A DNA stretch of 64,000 nt from Hofstenia miamia. Lineage: Eukaryota > Xenacoelomorpha > Acoela. The notes beneath the pieces are model-generated. The model was not told the DNA's origin. It worked only from the letters and a program-made list of their open reading frames with translations, and ran no database searches. Each line of letters begins with the position of its first letter. The first letter of the stretch is position 1. The stretch is taken from contig SCFE01000108.1 of the NCBI GenBank assembly GCA_004352715.1, forward strand, positions 147,063 to 211,062, given 5' to 3'. This document shows positions 47,262 through 58,303 of the stretch, one piece after another. Position numbers and translations under genes: made by a program.

Positions 47262-47640
47262 CAAGCTCCCTGTTACCATTCAAGCAGATGCCTCAAAGTC
47301 AGCAATTGGAGCATGCCTTATTCAAGAGAACAAATCTGTAGCATATGCAGCAAAATTGATGACAAATACTGAAGAGAACTATGTGAAACTGAAAAAGAAC
47401 TATTAGCAATTACATATGCGTGTACCCATTTTCAACAATACACCTATGGAAGAAAAATAATTGTAGAATGTGATCACAAACCGCTTGAAAGTCTGCAGCA
47501 TAAACCTTTGTCAACCTGTCCCCCTCAATTTCAACATCTTTTTGTCATTCTGCAGAAATATCCTTTATTGGAAATAGAGTACAAACCTAGAAAGCTTTTA
47601 TTCTTAGCAGACCCATTATCAAGACTTAACTTGCCAACAA
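47262..47640 (+). pseudogene. Gypsy copy 2, RNase H, broken
   Basis: Reads LPVTIQADASKSAIGACLIQ then ENKSVAYAAKLMTNTEENYV, with the catalytic Asp in QADAS, and further on degenerate ACTHFQQYTYGRKIIVECDH with shifts. Aligned with copy 1's VAYAARSMT block. Confidence 0.8.
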
Positions 47641-47929
47641 AATCCACAAGTGAATTGGAAAAAAATTGCAAGTAACAGTTCATTCTTTATCAACTCCAGA
47701 GCAACTAAACTTATCGCTTATTCCAAAATTCATACAAACAAAATAGCCTGAAAGAAGGCTTCTTAAATCCTGTGAACTAAAAAATTTAGAGAAGATTAAA
47801 CATGACCTACACGTCAAAGATGACATTGTCAGGCGTAATTTTACAGTATTTATCCCAACTACTCTTTGAAACCAGATGATGAAAATAGTGCATGGAGCCC
47901 GCATGGGAATCATAAAGACAATTGGCACC

Positions 47930-48760
47930 CACCACAATTTTTATTCTGGCCACGAATGTCCGAAGACATCGAAAATTTCATAGGAAAATGCCATACTGTA
48001 GAATGTACCACGCCAGGCAACAAAAGAGCCCATAATTTACCATGAGAAACCCCAACTCCCGTTTTTCAAAATTGTTCTAGACATCGCCGAAATTGCTAGC
48101 AAGACATTTTTAATATGTGTGGATTACTACTTAAGATTCATACAGTGCTAAACGGAAAATGTACGCAATCGGTAATAGAAAAGATGAAGGATATTTGTTC
48201 AGTGCACGGAATCCCTCAAGAAATTGTAGTAGATAATAACCCCTTTGCTTTTACATATTTTAAAGTATTTGCAGATAGATTAGGTATAACCCTACACCCA
48301 TAGCAGCCCTAGATATCCTCAGGCCAATGGAATGGTCAAAAGAGCAGTGAAAACGTTTAAAAATATTTAAAAGAAAAGCAATGTTTACAGAATGGCGATT
48401 ATGGACTACAATAACACGCCGTTGTCCTTCTGTGAATATTCTCTGTCCCAATTACTGTATAGCCGTCGCTTACGATCCAATGCATTGATGACAAAGGTCT
48501 TGCTGAAGTCAAAAACTATTTCACAACAAGAATTTACGAAGATAGAAAACAAATACAGGTCATCACAAGAGAAATTCTACAATAGAAAATCACGGACGTT
48601 AGCCGAGCTAAAATTTGGGATGATCTCTAGGGAACTCCATTGGGAAGGTTGTAAAGAAAGCGAATACACCAAGATCATATGTCATAAATATAAACGGCCA
48701 CCTCATTACAAGAAATCGACGACACTTGATCCACTTGGGAAGGTCTTCTAAACCAGTTAA
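47930..48760 (+). pseudogene. Gypsy copy 2, integrase, broken
   Basis: Shifted frames give the zinc-binding end (CHTVECTTPGNKRAH region), VLDIAEIASKTFLICVDYYL with the first Asp, IVVDNNPFAFTYFKVFADRL with the second Asp, SSPRYPQANGMVKRAVKTF where Glu is expected but Lys appears to stand in the NGMVKRAV block, then MDYNNTPLSFCEYS and LYSRRLRSNALMTKVLL. The last blocks match copy 1 (LLDYNNTPLVF, FYSRRLKSNQLM). Confidence 0.85.
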
Positions 48761-48971
48761 ATTAAACAGCCTTTTCGATGATTATGATGATTTCTATGAA
48801 ACGAAAAGAAAAAATGATAGCAGCAATAACCTGTCAATAGATGACGCTGCCGCACCTCAAAGTATTGCTTTGCCAGGAAATGCATCTATTGGGAATCAAA
48901 GACCACAGAGAAATAGAAGGCCTCCGCAACTATATGGATGCCCAATCAACTCTTACAGTTCCATCTCTTGA
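48726..48971 (+). pseudogene. Gypsy copy 2, pol C-terminus
   Basis: An open frame ending QRPQRNRRPPQLYGCPIN and then SYSSIS with TGA, homologous to the end of copy 1. It precedes the purine tract and LTR. Confidence 0.8.
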
Positions 48972-48993
48972 ATAAGGATGCAAGAAGGGAGGA

Positions 48994-49200
48994 TGTCACA
49001 TGATCGTAACGAACACGTTTACCTCGTCACCAGCCTTGATGATTAACACCTTGAGAACTGTTACTTCATAGTCACATCTTAGTGACTGATCCGTACCAAC
49101 TGGTGACATTTGTAATTTTGTATATATGTTTATTGTAACACGCACTTTTTAATAAAGCATTTTACCTAGCTATTGTTCTAATCATGGACATACCATCTTG
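48994..49200 (+). mobile_element. Gypsy copy 2, 3' LTR (end uncertain)
   Basis: Starts TGTCACATGATCG directly after the purine tract. Contains TATATATG and AATAAA near 49150. The 3' end was not pinned because no second LTR is available for comparison. Confidence 0.55.
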
Positions 49201-49857
49201 TTCTGTGCAAAATGAAGTCCCAATCCCCTAGACAGATCTCACGAACCCTGTAGGGCTGATTTTTGCTAATGCAATTTTGTGTAGCTTTAAAGCTTATTTT
49301 ATTATTTTTAAACCTAATCAGGTGAATAAATTATCATAGATTATTTTTTATTTAATTGATTTTATTGACTATGCGAAAACTCCTATTCTATTTCTTCCCT
49401 TTGTCAATAAATGTTAGTGCAGAACTTTTCATATATATATATATATATATCTGTATAAATAAAGCAAAATTCTACTTATTACTCAGCATACAAAAAGGTA
49501 TATATGAATTTCTCAGAAACAACAAGTTCATAATATTCGCTACTTTACTTATTAATTTTCTTCCCTATATCTATGAAAATTTCAGTTCACCCCCAAGACG
49601 AGAAACAATACAAAGCTATTTCGGGGTGTCCTGGTCATATACCAAACGATATCTCCCTTATGTTCCTGCCTATATTGAAAGACGCAGAAGCCGACTATAT
49701 CAATAAGGAAAAGTACTTAAGAATGTTTGCTTTTCAATATCTCAGATCATTTCATCATTCTCAATTATTCATTGTTTTTTAATAATTAAATTAATGAATA
49801 TATATATATTTTTTTTCGTAGGAAAAAATTTTGTAACAACAATGAAATATAGCTAAC

Positions 49858-50030
49858 CTAAACAGTTAATATATACTAATTCCCCATTGAAAGAAAGCTT
49901 TGCATCAAAATATTTGCAATCATTTCCGAACACTCCGCATGAAACACATCTACTCGAAACTTGCAATAAAGAGGCATCAACTTCATAAATTTCTCTTGAA
50001 AGCACTGAATCCTCTGTAGAGAAATATAGT
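49858..50030 (-). CDS. DPP-like gene, Cys-rich propeller exon
   Basis: 173 nt, phase 2 to 1, between TTGTTTAG|A and TTAG|GTTAGC. Reads LYFSTEDSVLSREIYEVDA, then SLLQVSSRCVSCGVFGNDC and KYFDAKLSFNGELVYINCL. It aligns with the family's IYFLSTExxPxxRQLYSAS...CxSCxxxxxCxYFxASFS...CEGP segment. The CxxC...C disulphide cysteines are conserved. Confidence 0.95.
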
Positions 50031-50072
50031 CTAAACAACAATTTAAAAATTTAGATTGAAAAATTAACGTAC

Positions 50073-50167
50073 AATTTCGATTTATTTTGACTTTTAATTG
50101 TGCCCAACATCTTAGAAACATCGAAATATCCTTCGGTGATTAGGGATCCTTCGTCCGATGCTCCATC
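50073..50167 (-). CDS. DPP-like gene, propeller exon
   Basis: 95 nt, phase 0 to 2, between ACTATAG|GAT and AAATT|GTACGT. Reads DGASDEGSLITEGYFDVSKM then LGTIKSQNKSKL, matching HLTSGNWEVIKILAYDETTQK. Splices in phase to both neighbours. Confidence 0.85.
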
Positions 50168-50329
50168 CTATAGTATATGAAATTAATTTAAATATCGTGT
50201 TATTGCCCAGCCAATTTCTATCTGCCTCAATATTCCAAAAACGCAATGCTTGAAGTCAAGGTAACTTTAATACAAAGATCTTCCAGTCGAAATATATTGG
50301 AGATATCTAAATTTATTTGAGGATCATGG

Positions 50330-50490
50330 GCAGTCGGGTCGTGCTGGGTGATGGCTCAAAACGTGATATGTTTCGCACCTTGCTATATTTTCATTAACAC
50401 GTCAACGCGTTAACTTCTTTCAGCCTTGCCCGATTGCCTTTCAAAAACTGAACAATAATCAGACTTGACACGGGCCCAACCCGATACCAC
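50330..50490. repeat. GGGTCG/ACCCGA-word island
   Basis: GGGCAGTCGGGTCG, GCTGGGTGATGG and later ACGGGCCCAACCCGAT stand out in AT-rich DNA, with inverted relation between the two ends. Possibly a short non-autonomous element. Confidence 0.4.
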
Positions 50491-50867
50491 TTCTGTTAAG
50501 TACACAATGCTGAAAACTCATCTAAAATATAAATGTTTTTGTGAATCAAAGTGTTTAAACCTCAGTATTAAAGCATGAATGATAATGTAAAAGGAGGAAG
50601 GCCCGCGGAAATAGCCGAATTCAAAACAAATGAATGAGTTCTAGCCATTCTAATATCAAGCCACTTGGAATGAATAAGTTATAATCAAGTGTAATTCCAT
50701 GGCTATTCTAGGTGAATCATAATTGATAATTTCAAAGTACTTAGTGATAATTTTTTACCAGCAATTTTTTACAATTTTTATGGAAGATGAAACGTCTCAG
50801 CATGCATTTCTTTGAATATACAATGAAGTAGTCCGGAACGTGTCACCACTTATGCAAGTACACACAA

Positions 50868-50999
50868 ATATATATAAAATATATATANNNNNNNNNNNNN
50901 NNNNNNNNNNNNNNNNNNNNNNNNNNNNNNNNNNNNNNNNNNNNNNNNNNNNNNNNNNNNNNNNNNNNNNNNNNNNNNNNNNNNNNNNNNNNNNNNNNN

Positions 51000-51030
<31 letters not shown>
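50868..51030. repeat. (TA)n microsatellite with 112-N gap
   Basis: TA tract, N from 50888 to 50999, then TA again. Frames across it are artefacts. Confidence 0.95.
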
Positions 51031-51033
<3 letters not shown>

Positions 51034-51468
51034 CATTCGCACTCAACGGATTTTAAACATGAACAAGAGTTATTAATCTGTATATTAAATCTTACAAACT
51101 CTGCAATAATAATTACAGTTAAAGTTTAACCAGCCACATACAACTTAATAAAAAGATTAAAAATTAATTTAGTTGGTTATGCAAGCGCTAAATCGATAGG
51201 TTTTCGCATTGATTACTAGATTAGAATATGACAGACATTTATTAATATTTCTTGTGTTAGAAATGAAATATTTCGTACAGTGATGTGTTAGTTAATAGCC
51301 TACCAAAACTTAATGCATACAATAAATAATGGTAAGCAGAACAAAAAAGCTTAAATCAGCGCTAGAATATAGAAAATGCAGCAGTAAAGTTAAAGAACAT
51401 CCTGCCAAAACCTTAAGCCTTAATACTCTAAAATTTACTTAACTGTGTTTTCAATGAAAAATACCTAC

Positions 51469-51703
51469 CAGCTTTTTCTTATAGATATGTGTGAAGCTAG
51501 AGCTTTTGCTTCGCCTTGTTTTTGGTAAATAGATAAACGTATCATCCTCAATTAAAGGTGGAAACAGTTGTTCAGTAAAGCCTTCAACTTTCTCAAAGAA
51601 AGTTTTTAGTAAGATTGTTCCATTTTGAGCAGAATATGCAATAATATTTTGCTCCATTTGATCCCTTGATATCCAACTCGCAGCAAATACATTCTCTGAT
51701 GTG
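51469..51703 (-). CDS. DPP-like gene, propeller exon
   Basis: 235 nt, phase 2 to 0, between CCGTGAG|C and CTG|GTAGGT. Reads TSENVFAASWISRDQMEQN, IIAYSAQNGTILLKTFFE, KVEGFTEQLFPPLIEDDTF and RSKSSSFTHIYKKKL. It matches the family's YYITMVKWVxNxKxxVxWLNRxQNxSILTxCD...EPVFSxDGxxFF segment, including the aromatic-rich start and the QN(G/V)(T/S)I strand. Confidence 0.85.
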
Positions 51704-52694
51704 CTCACGGATACAAGATATGAACTAAATTTGCTTCATTATATCTTCAGTTATCTACAATAACATACATTCTTCATATTAAATTAAAAATGAATAAGTA
51801 TTTTTAGTATTCGATAAAGATGTTCGATATCATCTATTACAATTAAAATAAATCTGCACATTTATATTTTTCTTGTCATGCTGAAAAATTCAAAATTGGC
51901 ATTTAATTGTCTGGTAGAGAAATGAATATAATAGATGCATATATACAAATGTTGGTTGTATCCCAAAATGGATTTTCTTCAACTTAGACAACACTTTTTT
52001 GGAAACTTATGAAATTAACCTCGCAGCAGTTAAACTCATTATTATCAAAACACCAAAAAATGACAAGATCCCGTGAATCTAAGCAACTTTAATTCATTTG
52101 AAGTTTGGAGTTATATTAAATTTTGTGAAAACGCGAAAATTGAGATTTTCACTTGAAAAAATGAACTAGGATTAAAAGTTATTGCTGTATATCATAATCT
52201 TTAAGAAATTCATAATTTGATGCAAATTCTACCAGATTTGCCAACGAAGGCCTACATTTTATATTACAGAAAATTTCTCAACATCAAAAAAACAAAATTG
52301 GCCAGAAATCCATTTTCATTATCTATAGAGGAATGTAGTCAAGTGGATAAGACATTTTGCAGAGCGTTTGTCAATGAATCATTTGAAAAATAATTATGAA
52401 ATTCAGACACTGTACTTTAAATTTGTTAAATTGCAGAACTAAAGTATCTATCGTGAAAAAATAAATGGTTGCAATGCTTTTCAGTCTGTTCTTCAAATCC
52501 TGCTCATGTTTGCAAAATTGACAGTGTATTTTTAAAAATATTTATAGTTATTTTTACATGTTTTGTTAAAGATAAACAATAACCAATGGTTTTAAATCTA
52601 GTTATATTCTCTGTATCATAAAGTTAAGCGCAATACTTTTAATCCGAACTGAATATATGAATGCTGGTTAAAACAAAAAAAGTGTGTTACGTAC

Positions 52695-52783
52695 TCGCCT
52701 TTCAGTGTGAGTTGAACAGATACGCTCTGATGGGTTTCATAATTGTAAACCACGAGTGAAACTAATGGGAGCTCTCTACCAAT
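52695..52783 (-). CDS. DPP-like gene, propeller exon
   Basis: 89 nt, phase 0 to 2, between AATTTAG|ATT and GGCGA|GTACGT. Reads IGRELPLVSLVVYNYETHQS then VSVQLTLKG. It matches AGQVNPTIKLYVVNLYGPTHTLELMPP. The last codon (GA|C) is completed by the next exon. Confidence 0.9.
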
Positions 52784-53671
52784 CTAAATTACATGTTGAG
52801 GAACTACACCTCTGAAGTACATTTCAAACACAAATTTTTAAGAAATGTGGCTAACTTTTGCCTATTATATAAATCAAAAAATTCCATATTAAATACCACA
52901 GTAATTAATAACGATTACTATTATGATCCTAGGAATTGCGATTACACTAGGTTTTACTTTAAGTTAATTGTTGAATATCTTTCTATCTGTAAGCCAATGT
53001 TCGGAGAGGCAACTGAAATCCTTTATCCTTGTGGTCACATGACTATTAAGGCGATTTCTGAATAGCCATTTGTCATTTTATATCAAAGAATGAAGCGACA
53101 AAAAAAGAAATTATTAGATAACATGAATGATATCAATGAAACTGCTAAAGTAGTACAATTTCTAACAATAACGAAGTATATTGGCAATTATAATGAATAC
53201 ATAATGGATAATGCAGGTATCATGTGACAAATGAATAAAATATTCATTTTTACATACATAAATTACGAAAATATAATAATTGTCCCCAACTTCCAAGAAG
53301 TTTCCAAGAGAAAATATTTTTAATCAAAAATGCCATAGCCAAAAGTTTTTCTAAAGGTAACATAAATTTTAGTACTTTTAATAATGTAATAAAAATATGC
53401 AGGGCTGTACTCCTAAATATTGAGCAAGGGGTCTCTAAGCTTGAGCATTGTATTTTTATTTTATATTTTGACCAAATATAATTTTTCAACAAATAAAATC
53501 CAACACCCACACTGTAATATAACCTTAACAAGGGGCTAGGTCTCCTAAGCATTATTGTGTAAAAATTTCTGCTTGACAGAATTTCCCGTAAAAAATTGAA
53601 TGAATTATCTTGCTGGAACTGAATTAAATGCATATATTTCCAAAATAATTTACTAACGAAGTCTTACAAAC

Positions 53672-53820
53672 CTTCACATAATGTAATATATCGGTCTCTT
53701 CATATCCAATGAAAGGTGGAAAATCCGCGACTGACACATTTAGATCGTCGAATATTGCATAAACAAACCATTTGTTAATATTTGAAAACCACAACGCCTT
53801 TTGGGAACGCAGAATTTCCA
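53672..53820 (-). CDS. DPP-like gene, conserved WWSPDG-blade exon
   Basis: 149 nt, phase 1 to 0, between CTGTTTAG|TG and AAG|GTTTGT. Reads EILRSQKALWFSNINKWFVY, then AIFDDLNVSVADFPPFIGYE and TDILHYVK. It matches EEILxxxxAHWWSPDGTRLAYAxINDSxVPxMELPxYTG...YPK, one of the best conserved stretches of the DPP family. With the preceding exon the double-Glu motif of DPP4 (YEEE) reads YEVE. Confidence 0.95.
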
Positions 53821-53999
53821 CTAAACAGCACAATCAGTATTTTAAATGGTATTTTTAATATTTTTTTTGATGTTGGCATTTTCAAGCAAAAGTAAGACTT
53901 CTAGTGCATTCGAATACTTAGAAAATTATCTTAGAGACTATATTATTTCTATAGAAGCGACGGAATACGTTTGCTTTTGCCCTGCGCCCATTTATTTTC

Positions 54000-54480
54000 T
54001 AATGCCTGGTGTTCGCCCGCCCGTTGGAATTCACCGAGCAGGAACGGGCGGCCTGTCCGCCCGCAATCTAGTGAGAAAAACGTAAAATACTACGAAATTA
54101 ATCAAAATGCACAAAAGTATAATTTGGCTGTTTAGTGAGGTGAGAAACTTCTTAAGACTCCTATAAAATATATTTATTCTATCAAAGATCCATGCATAGA
54201 GATTAGTGTTTTGCACTTCTGTCATTTTATTACAGCAAATGTACAACAAAAGTTAAACATTTTTGCGGTAAAAGCATAAATTTTGCGGAAAATCATTAAA
54301 TATATTTGTAAAAGCAGAAAAAGTATACGTCATTACATCATATTATCTTATGATTATACCAGACTTTATTTGCGCGGGCATAACATATGTCCGGTTATTT
54401 GAGCGCCCGGTCACAGTAATGTCCGTTACCCGCCCTCCTTTCCACCAGACGGGCCCGGGCGACCCGGGCATGCCCACAAA
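54000..54480. repeat. CCCGCC-word island pair
   Basis: Two GC-rich patches (54005-54065 and 54365-54480) made of CGCCCG/CGGGCG words face each other in roughly inverted orientation across AT-rich DNA. It may be a non-autonomous transposon. It lies in the intron between the 53820 and 55754 exons. Confidence 0.5.
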
Positions 54481-55753
54481 ACACTACGAGACTGTCCTTC
54501 TGACATTGCGCACTGCACGCCTCTTGGGTTTGAACGATCTATCCACACATAAAAAAAACAACGAAAGTTCGTTGGGCTTCTATGTATTAGTTATAGAGAG
54601 AATTTAAATCTTTTTAAAAATTCTGAACTTTCTAAGAAACTTAGTTAATCTTTTCAACTACTTCAGCCACAGCAATACTCTTTAATAGAAATTTTCAACA
54701 CTACATTCAAACATGTATCCAAATAGGCATGTCAATTTCTCACGACTTGCAAATTGCCTAATTGGCCTTGAGAAAATTCTTTGAAAATTTGGAAAACGGA
54801 TGCTAGGCTGCTTAAAAAATTTCAAAATGTGTGGTGGCTTCCAGAAAAAATTTGCTCCCACGTGTATCCATCCTGTGGATTCCCTGAACATTAGGTAAGG
54901 AAAGGGTTTAAAATTTTTTAAAAAATTGGAATTTTCACTGAAAAAAACTGAAACATTTCAAGTACATCAGCTATAGCAATACACTAGTAAAAATGTTCAA
55001 CATTACATTTAAGGATGCTTAATACAATTTAGAAAAACGACTTTTCATTTATAAAAGGAGATAGACAGTTTAAGTTTAGCACTCCCATCAATATATTTTT
55101 GCATTGAACATTGAACACACATTAATGATAACAAATTTTATGCATAATTCAACGAAAAGGCAAATCTGTTTACCAATTCTTGAATTGGGCATCAATGACA
55201 TTGCATTGCACCATTCTCAAATTAATCACCATACTAAATATTTTAAGAACACATTTGGCACAAATGTATAAAACAATGTCAATTATTGTGAAAATTATAA
55301 AAAGTTGATTAAGCTCATGGGAGAGTTATAGTATAAACGTAGCAACGAATTAATAATAAGCTGAACTCTTAAATGGAAGTTTACACGTATAAACGGTTAG
55401 AATCGATCTAAATTTGGAAATAATGTTCACAGTAATTATGTTCAATAAAATAAATCACTTATAATTAACCGTTTTACTTAATTGTTGTCAACATAACGTG
55501 TTTAGACTATTGCCCATTACACAATGGAATTTACTTAAATTGTGAAAATCACTATTGCCCGTAAGGAAATATATTTCAGCTGAAAAAAGATAAAATACCT
55601 CGGGTAAAATATAATGATTGAACTTTTAGGCGACATTAACAAAGTCATAATCATACCAGATCATAATCAAAAACTGGATTTTGTTGTCACAGAAATTAAT
55701 TTTTCATTAAAAAACAAAATTTTTGGAAGACTATGAGCAATTGTAGCATTTAC

Positions 55754-55877
55754 CTTCATATAAAAAGTCCGTCACTCCTGTAAACCTAGATTGTGTATAG
55801 TTTTCTAATATTTCTATATGAATGGTTTCATCTCTTAGAGTAGCTATCAACAATCCTCTCTGAACAGCATTTACGAC
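55754..55877 (-). CDS. DPP-like gene, propeller exon
   Basis: 124 nt, phase 0 to 1, between CATTTAG|GTC and GAAG|GTAAAT. Reads VVNAVQRGLLIATLRDETIH, then IEILENYTQSRFTGVTDFLY and E. It matches QLIYIFENNIYYxxxxxxxxxRLTSxGxExxIxNGIxDWLYEE. An alternative acceptor, CTGTTCAG at 55860, would remove six residues and fit the family better. Confidence 0.9.
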
Positions 55878-55922
55878 CTAAATGGAAAGTGCAACAACCA
55901 ACCTCCGAAAACAATGACTCAC

Positions 55923-56004
55923 CAGCTTGTTTGATAGTGGTGTCCAGTCACAGAGCTGAAACAAGGGTTGAACTTCCTCTTGAGGATACAAAACTATGCG
56001 CTTC
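55923..56004 (-). CDS. DPP-like gene, propeller exon
   Basis: 82 nt, phase 2 to 0, between TTATTTAG|G and CTG|GTGAGT. Reads KRIVLYPQEEVQPLFQLCDW then TPLSNKL. It matches the (L/V)NPPEVxxxxLQYAxWGPxGxQL strand pair of the family. Confidence 0.9.
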
Positions 56005-56272
56005 CTAAATAAGCAAAATAATAAATTTACAATTTCAATACTCAGTACTCCATGGTTATTATGATAATACAAATGAAGCTTAATAATGAGAAAAACAGCA
56101 GATGAAGTAAAAGACATTTTTGAAACTTATTATCATGAGATTCCCTGTGCTATCAAAGTTTGTATCTTCAATTTTTTAATTGTAAGCATTCACGTGCAAG
56201 TAGACCGTGATTTTTCTTCATGTATACTGACGATCAGCTATAGAGGACTACGTCTTTGAACAGTAATAAGAC

Positions 56273-56384
56273 TTTAAGTCTAGAGTGGCCGTGTCGATCG
56301 GTATGGTGACAGATTTTAAAGCACTTGGGTATTTTCGAGCAAAATAGATGACTGGTTTAAAAGAAGCAACTATTAAAAATGCAT
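56273..56384 (-). CDS. DPP-like gene, propeller exon (second SPD-type unit)
   Basis: 112 nt, phase 1 to 2, between TGATTTAG|AT and TTAAA|GTCTTA (a weak donor). Reads AFLIVASFKPVIYFARKYPS then ALKSVTIPIDTATLDL. It matches YVLLAYDVKQIFHYSYTASYVIYNI. The first codon (T|AT, Tyr) is completed from the upstream exon. The same family block is also matched by the exon at 57764-57891. Confidence 0.75.
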
Positions 56385-56982
56385 CTAAATCATTGCAAAG
56401 TATCGCATAAACAATTATATTTTTCTTTTCGTGCCTATTTAGTGAATAAAAAATAAAGTTTGCATAATACAGTAAGTTCATTTTTCCTTTAGTTGAAATG
56501 TAAGCAAACAAAGAATAACATGTTCGTAACGAAGACTGGCCTCATCAAATAATCTTCTATATGGAGACTTTTAGTTTGCATATTGCGGTTATTTGAATGA
56601 ATAATGCAAATTAAAAAACAATATGGACAAGTTAAAGAGCTGTAAGACATTATCGAAACCCAAATAGTCTAAGCAATTAAAAAATAATAAGCATGAAAAA
56701 TTTTGAAAACTACGGTAGAGCAAAAGCCATGGTTGATGCCTTGCAAATAGAAATACAAATGTAGTAATTTTATCTAAAGATTGAAAATTCCAACCCTACT
56801 ACAAATATGATATATAAATATATTAGTGGAAGCGCAAGGCCAAGAGAATCTAATGGATTAACACTGATCAACAACAATTTTGAGGATTGAGTCTGAGATA
56901 GCATATATGGGTAATTTATTTATGCTGATTGCGAATCTCATATTCATTTTGCTATATAAGATTAATATTTTTGCATACTCAC

Positions 56983-57071
56983 ACCTTTTATTAACTACAG
57001 ACATCATATTATTCTCCAATGAAGGAGTGTGAAATTTTACCCCCACTGTGATATCGTTTTGCAAAAAATTT
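56983..57071 (-). CDS. DPP-like gene, propeller exon
   Basis: 89 nt, phase 2 to 1, between GGAGTTAG|A and AGGT|GTGAGT. Reads NFLQNDITVGVKFHTPSLEN then NMMSVVNKR. It fits LLENTTFxxFxxSxxSxSPDxK before the YVLLAYD strand. A good donor and phase agreement on both sides support it. Confidence 0.75.
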
Positions 57072-57197
57072 CTAACTCCAAAAAATTACTTCTTTATTGC
57101 TATTGCATTACAAGATTATCAGTTTGATACAGAATCAATAATATATTACATAGGTTAACTTTTAAATGTATCTATGATGTCTTGTCAATATGTAAAT

Positions 57198-57317
57198 ATG
57201 GTAGATCTAGACCTTTTGCGCTACAAATGTGGCCTCTACGGCTGCTGCAATAATGCGGAAGAACCGTACAGTAGCATTCTACTCATCATTTATATTTTCA
57301 TTGCGGCGTCTGGATAA
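57198..57317 (+). CDS. possible 39-codon ORF, Cys-rich head and hydrophobic tail
   Basis: ATG to TAA, reading MVDLDLLRYKCGLYGCCNN, then AEEPYSSILLIIYIFIAASG. A CGLYGCC cluster is followed by a hydrophobic stretch long enough for a membrane segment. The stretch is distinctly GC-richer than the surrounding intron of the DPP-like gene, and lies on the opposite strand. No family recognised. It could be a fragment of an exon or a chance frame. Confidence 0.25.
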   Translation: MVDLDLLRYKCGLYGCCNNAEEPYSSILLIIYIFIAASG

Positions 57318-57576
57318 GAGTTAGACGGCACATACATGTATATGATGCAAAGGAAGCCTAATGTTCAGACAAGGGAAAATCAATGACTTTTGGGATTCCA
57401 ATGGCTTAAAGTGAGCGAATTATTTATCAATATGACTGCTAATTTTGCATGGCAAAACATTGCTGGTATAACTGCCAAAACAAGAAAATTTCAAGAACTC
57501 AACTTGCCATTAACACACTGCATGTTCCACATAAAGATGACTGCCCTATATCTAACATTTTATTTTTCTCTTCATA

Positions 57577-57600
57577 TATATATATATATATATATATACA
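57577..57600. repeat. (TA)n microsatellite
   Basis: A short uninterrupted TA run in the intron. Confidence 0.9.
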
Positions 57601-57763
57601 AATCAAAACAGTATTAACTTTGAATTTTAATGAATGACTTTTAAATTTACGATTTTTTCTATTAATTTGTACTGCACACAAATATTTCACATTTTTCAGT
57701 TATGATATTCCTAAAATTATGGAAATAGATTTATGAAGGTGCAAAAATATTTACTGTGCTTAC

Positions 57764-57891
57764 ATTTTCTTCACCCACAATACACTGCAATGAAAAGTTG
57801 TTGAGTGTTTATGTAACGGCTGAATGTTATTCTTAATAACCAGATATGATGCATCATGCGAAACAGAAAAGTCTTCAATTTGGTACAAATC
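57764..57891 (-). CDS. DPP-like gene, propeller exon (first SPD-type unit)
   Basis: 128 nt, phase 0 to 2, between TCGTTTAG|GAT and AAAAT|GTAAGC. Reads DLYQIEDFSVSHDASYLVIK, then NNIQPLHKHSTTFHCSVLW. It fits the family block SISPDGQFxLLEYNYVxxxxHSYTASYxIYDL closely. The next two exons (57071, 56384) match the same block again, so the mature reading would contain it twice unless one unit is alternative. Confidence 0.8.
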
Positions 57892-58116
57892 CTAAACGAA
57901 TGGCATGCAGGCTGCGTATAGCTAATAAATTTCAAACCACATCAGAACTTTTAAGTAAAATTGTAGGTTCGGAATCCAGAGATAATTGACGAACAATGTC
58001 GTTTTTGGAATTCATATAAACAAAACTTCCATCTAAAATATCAAATGTGATTAAAAATAATAATTATTTATTATTTTTAGATCGCTATTTTATTTTAAAT
58101 TCAAAATCTTGGGTAC

Positions 58117-58303
58117 AGACAAATTTTTAGCATTAGACCCTGTCTGACTTAAATCAAGAACTACTACATTAAATATGTGTTTTGATCTTGGGTCGATTGA
58201 TATACTAATATCTATGCTGGAATTAATTCTAAAGAATAGTTTCTGTCTCTTAAAAATATTTATAACTTGGTTTGATTTTATGTTTACTCGAATCTGAATT
58301 ATT
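58117..58303 (-). CDS. DPP-like gene, probable exon, start uncertain
   Basis: Open frame ending KHIFNVVVLDLSQTGSNAK and NLS before TCT|GTACCC (phase 0, weak donor). It fits the family's GxVxxxNVETxxSTxLxE strand. The acceptor may be AAATTTCAG at 58304 or TTCTTTAG at 58229; both imply phase 2, whereas the upstream microexon ends in phase 1, so either another small exon is missing or one boundary is wrong. Confidence 0.45.

Larger units (their letters stand above)
46226..49200 (+). mobile_element. decayed Gypsy-type retrotransposon, copy 2
   Basis: Plus strand, in an intron of the DPP-like gene. Order: gag remnant (46226-46350, KIDQYVNMLRTQAR), RT (46355-47039), RNase H (about 47262-47640), integrase (about 47930-48760), pol C-terminus (48726-48971), a purine tract (AAGAAGGGAGGA) and the 3' LTR start TGTCAC at 48994 with an AATAAA near 49153. 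No protease or 5' LTR was seen, so the left part is deleted. Same family as copy 1 but complementary in what is preserved. Confidence 0.85.

Noticed and set aside
54682-54891. Minus-strand frame of 69 codons
   Set aside because: No family match, no consistent splice sites for the DPP-like gene, and composition is that of surrounding intron.
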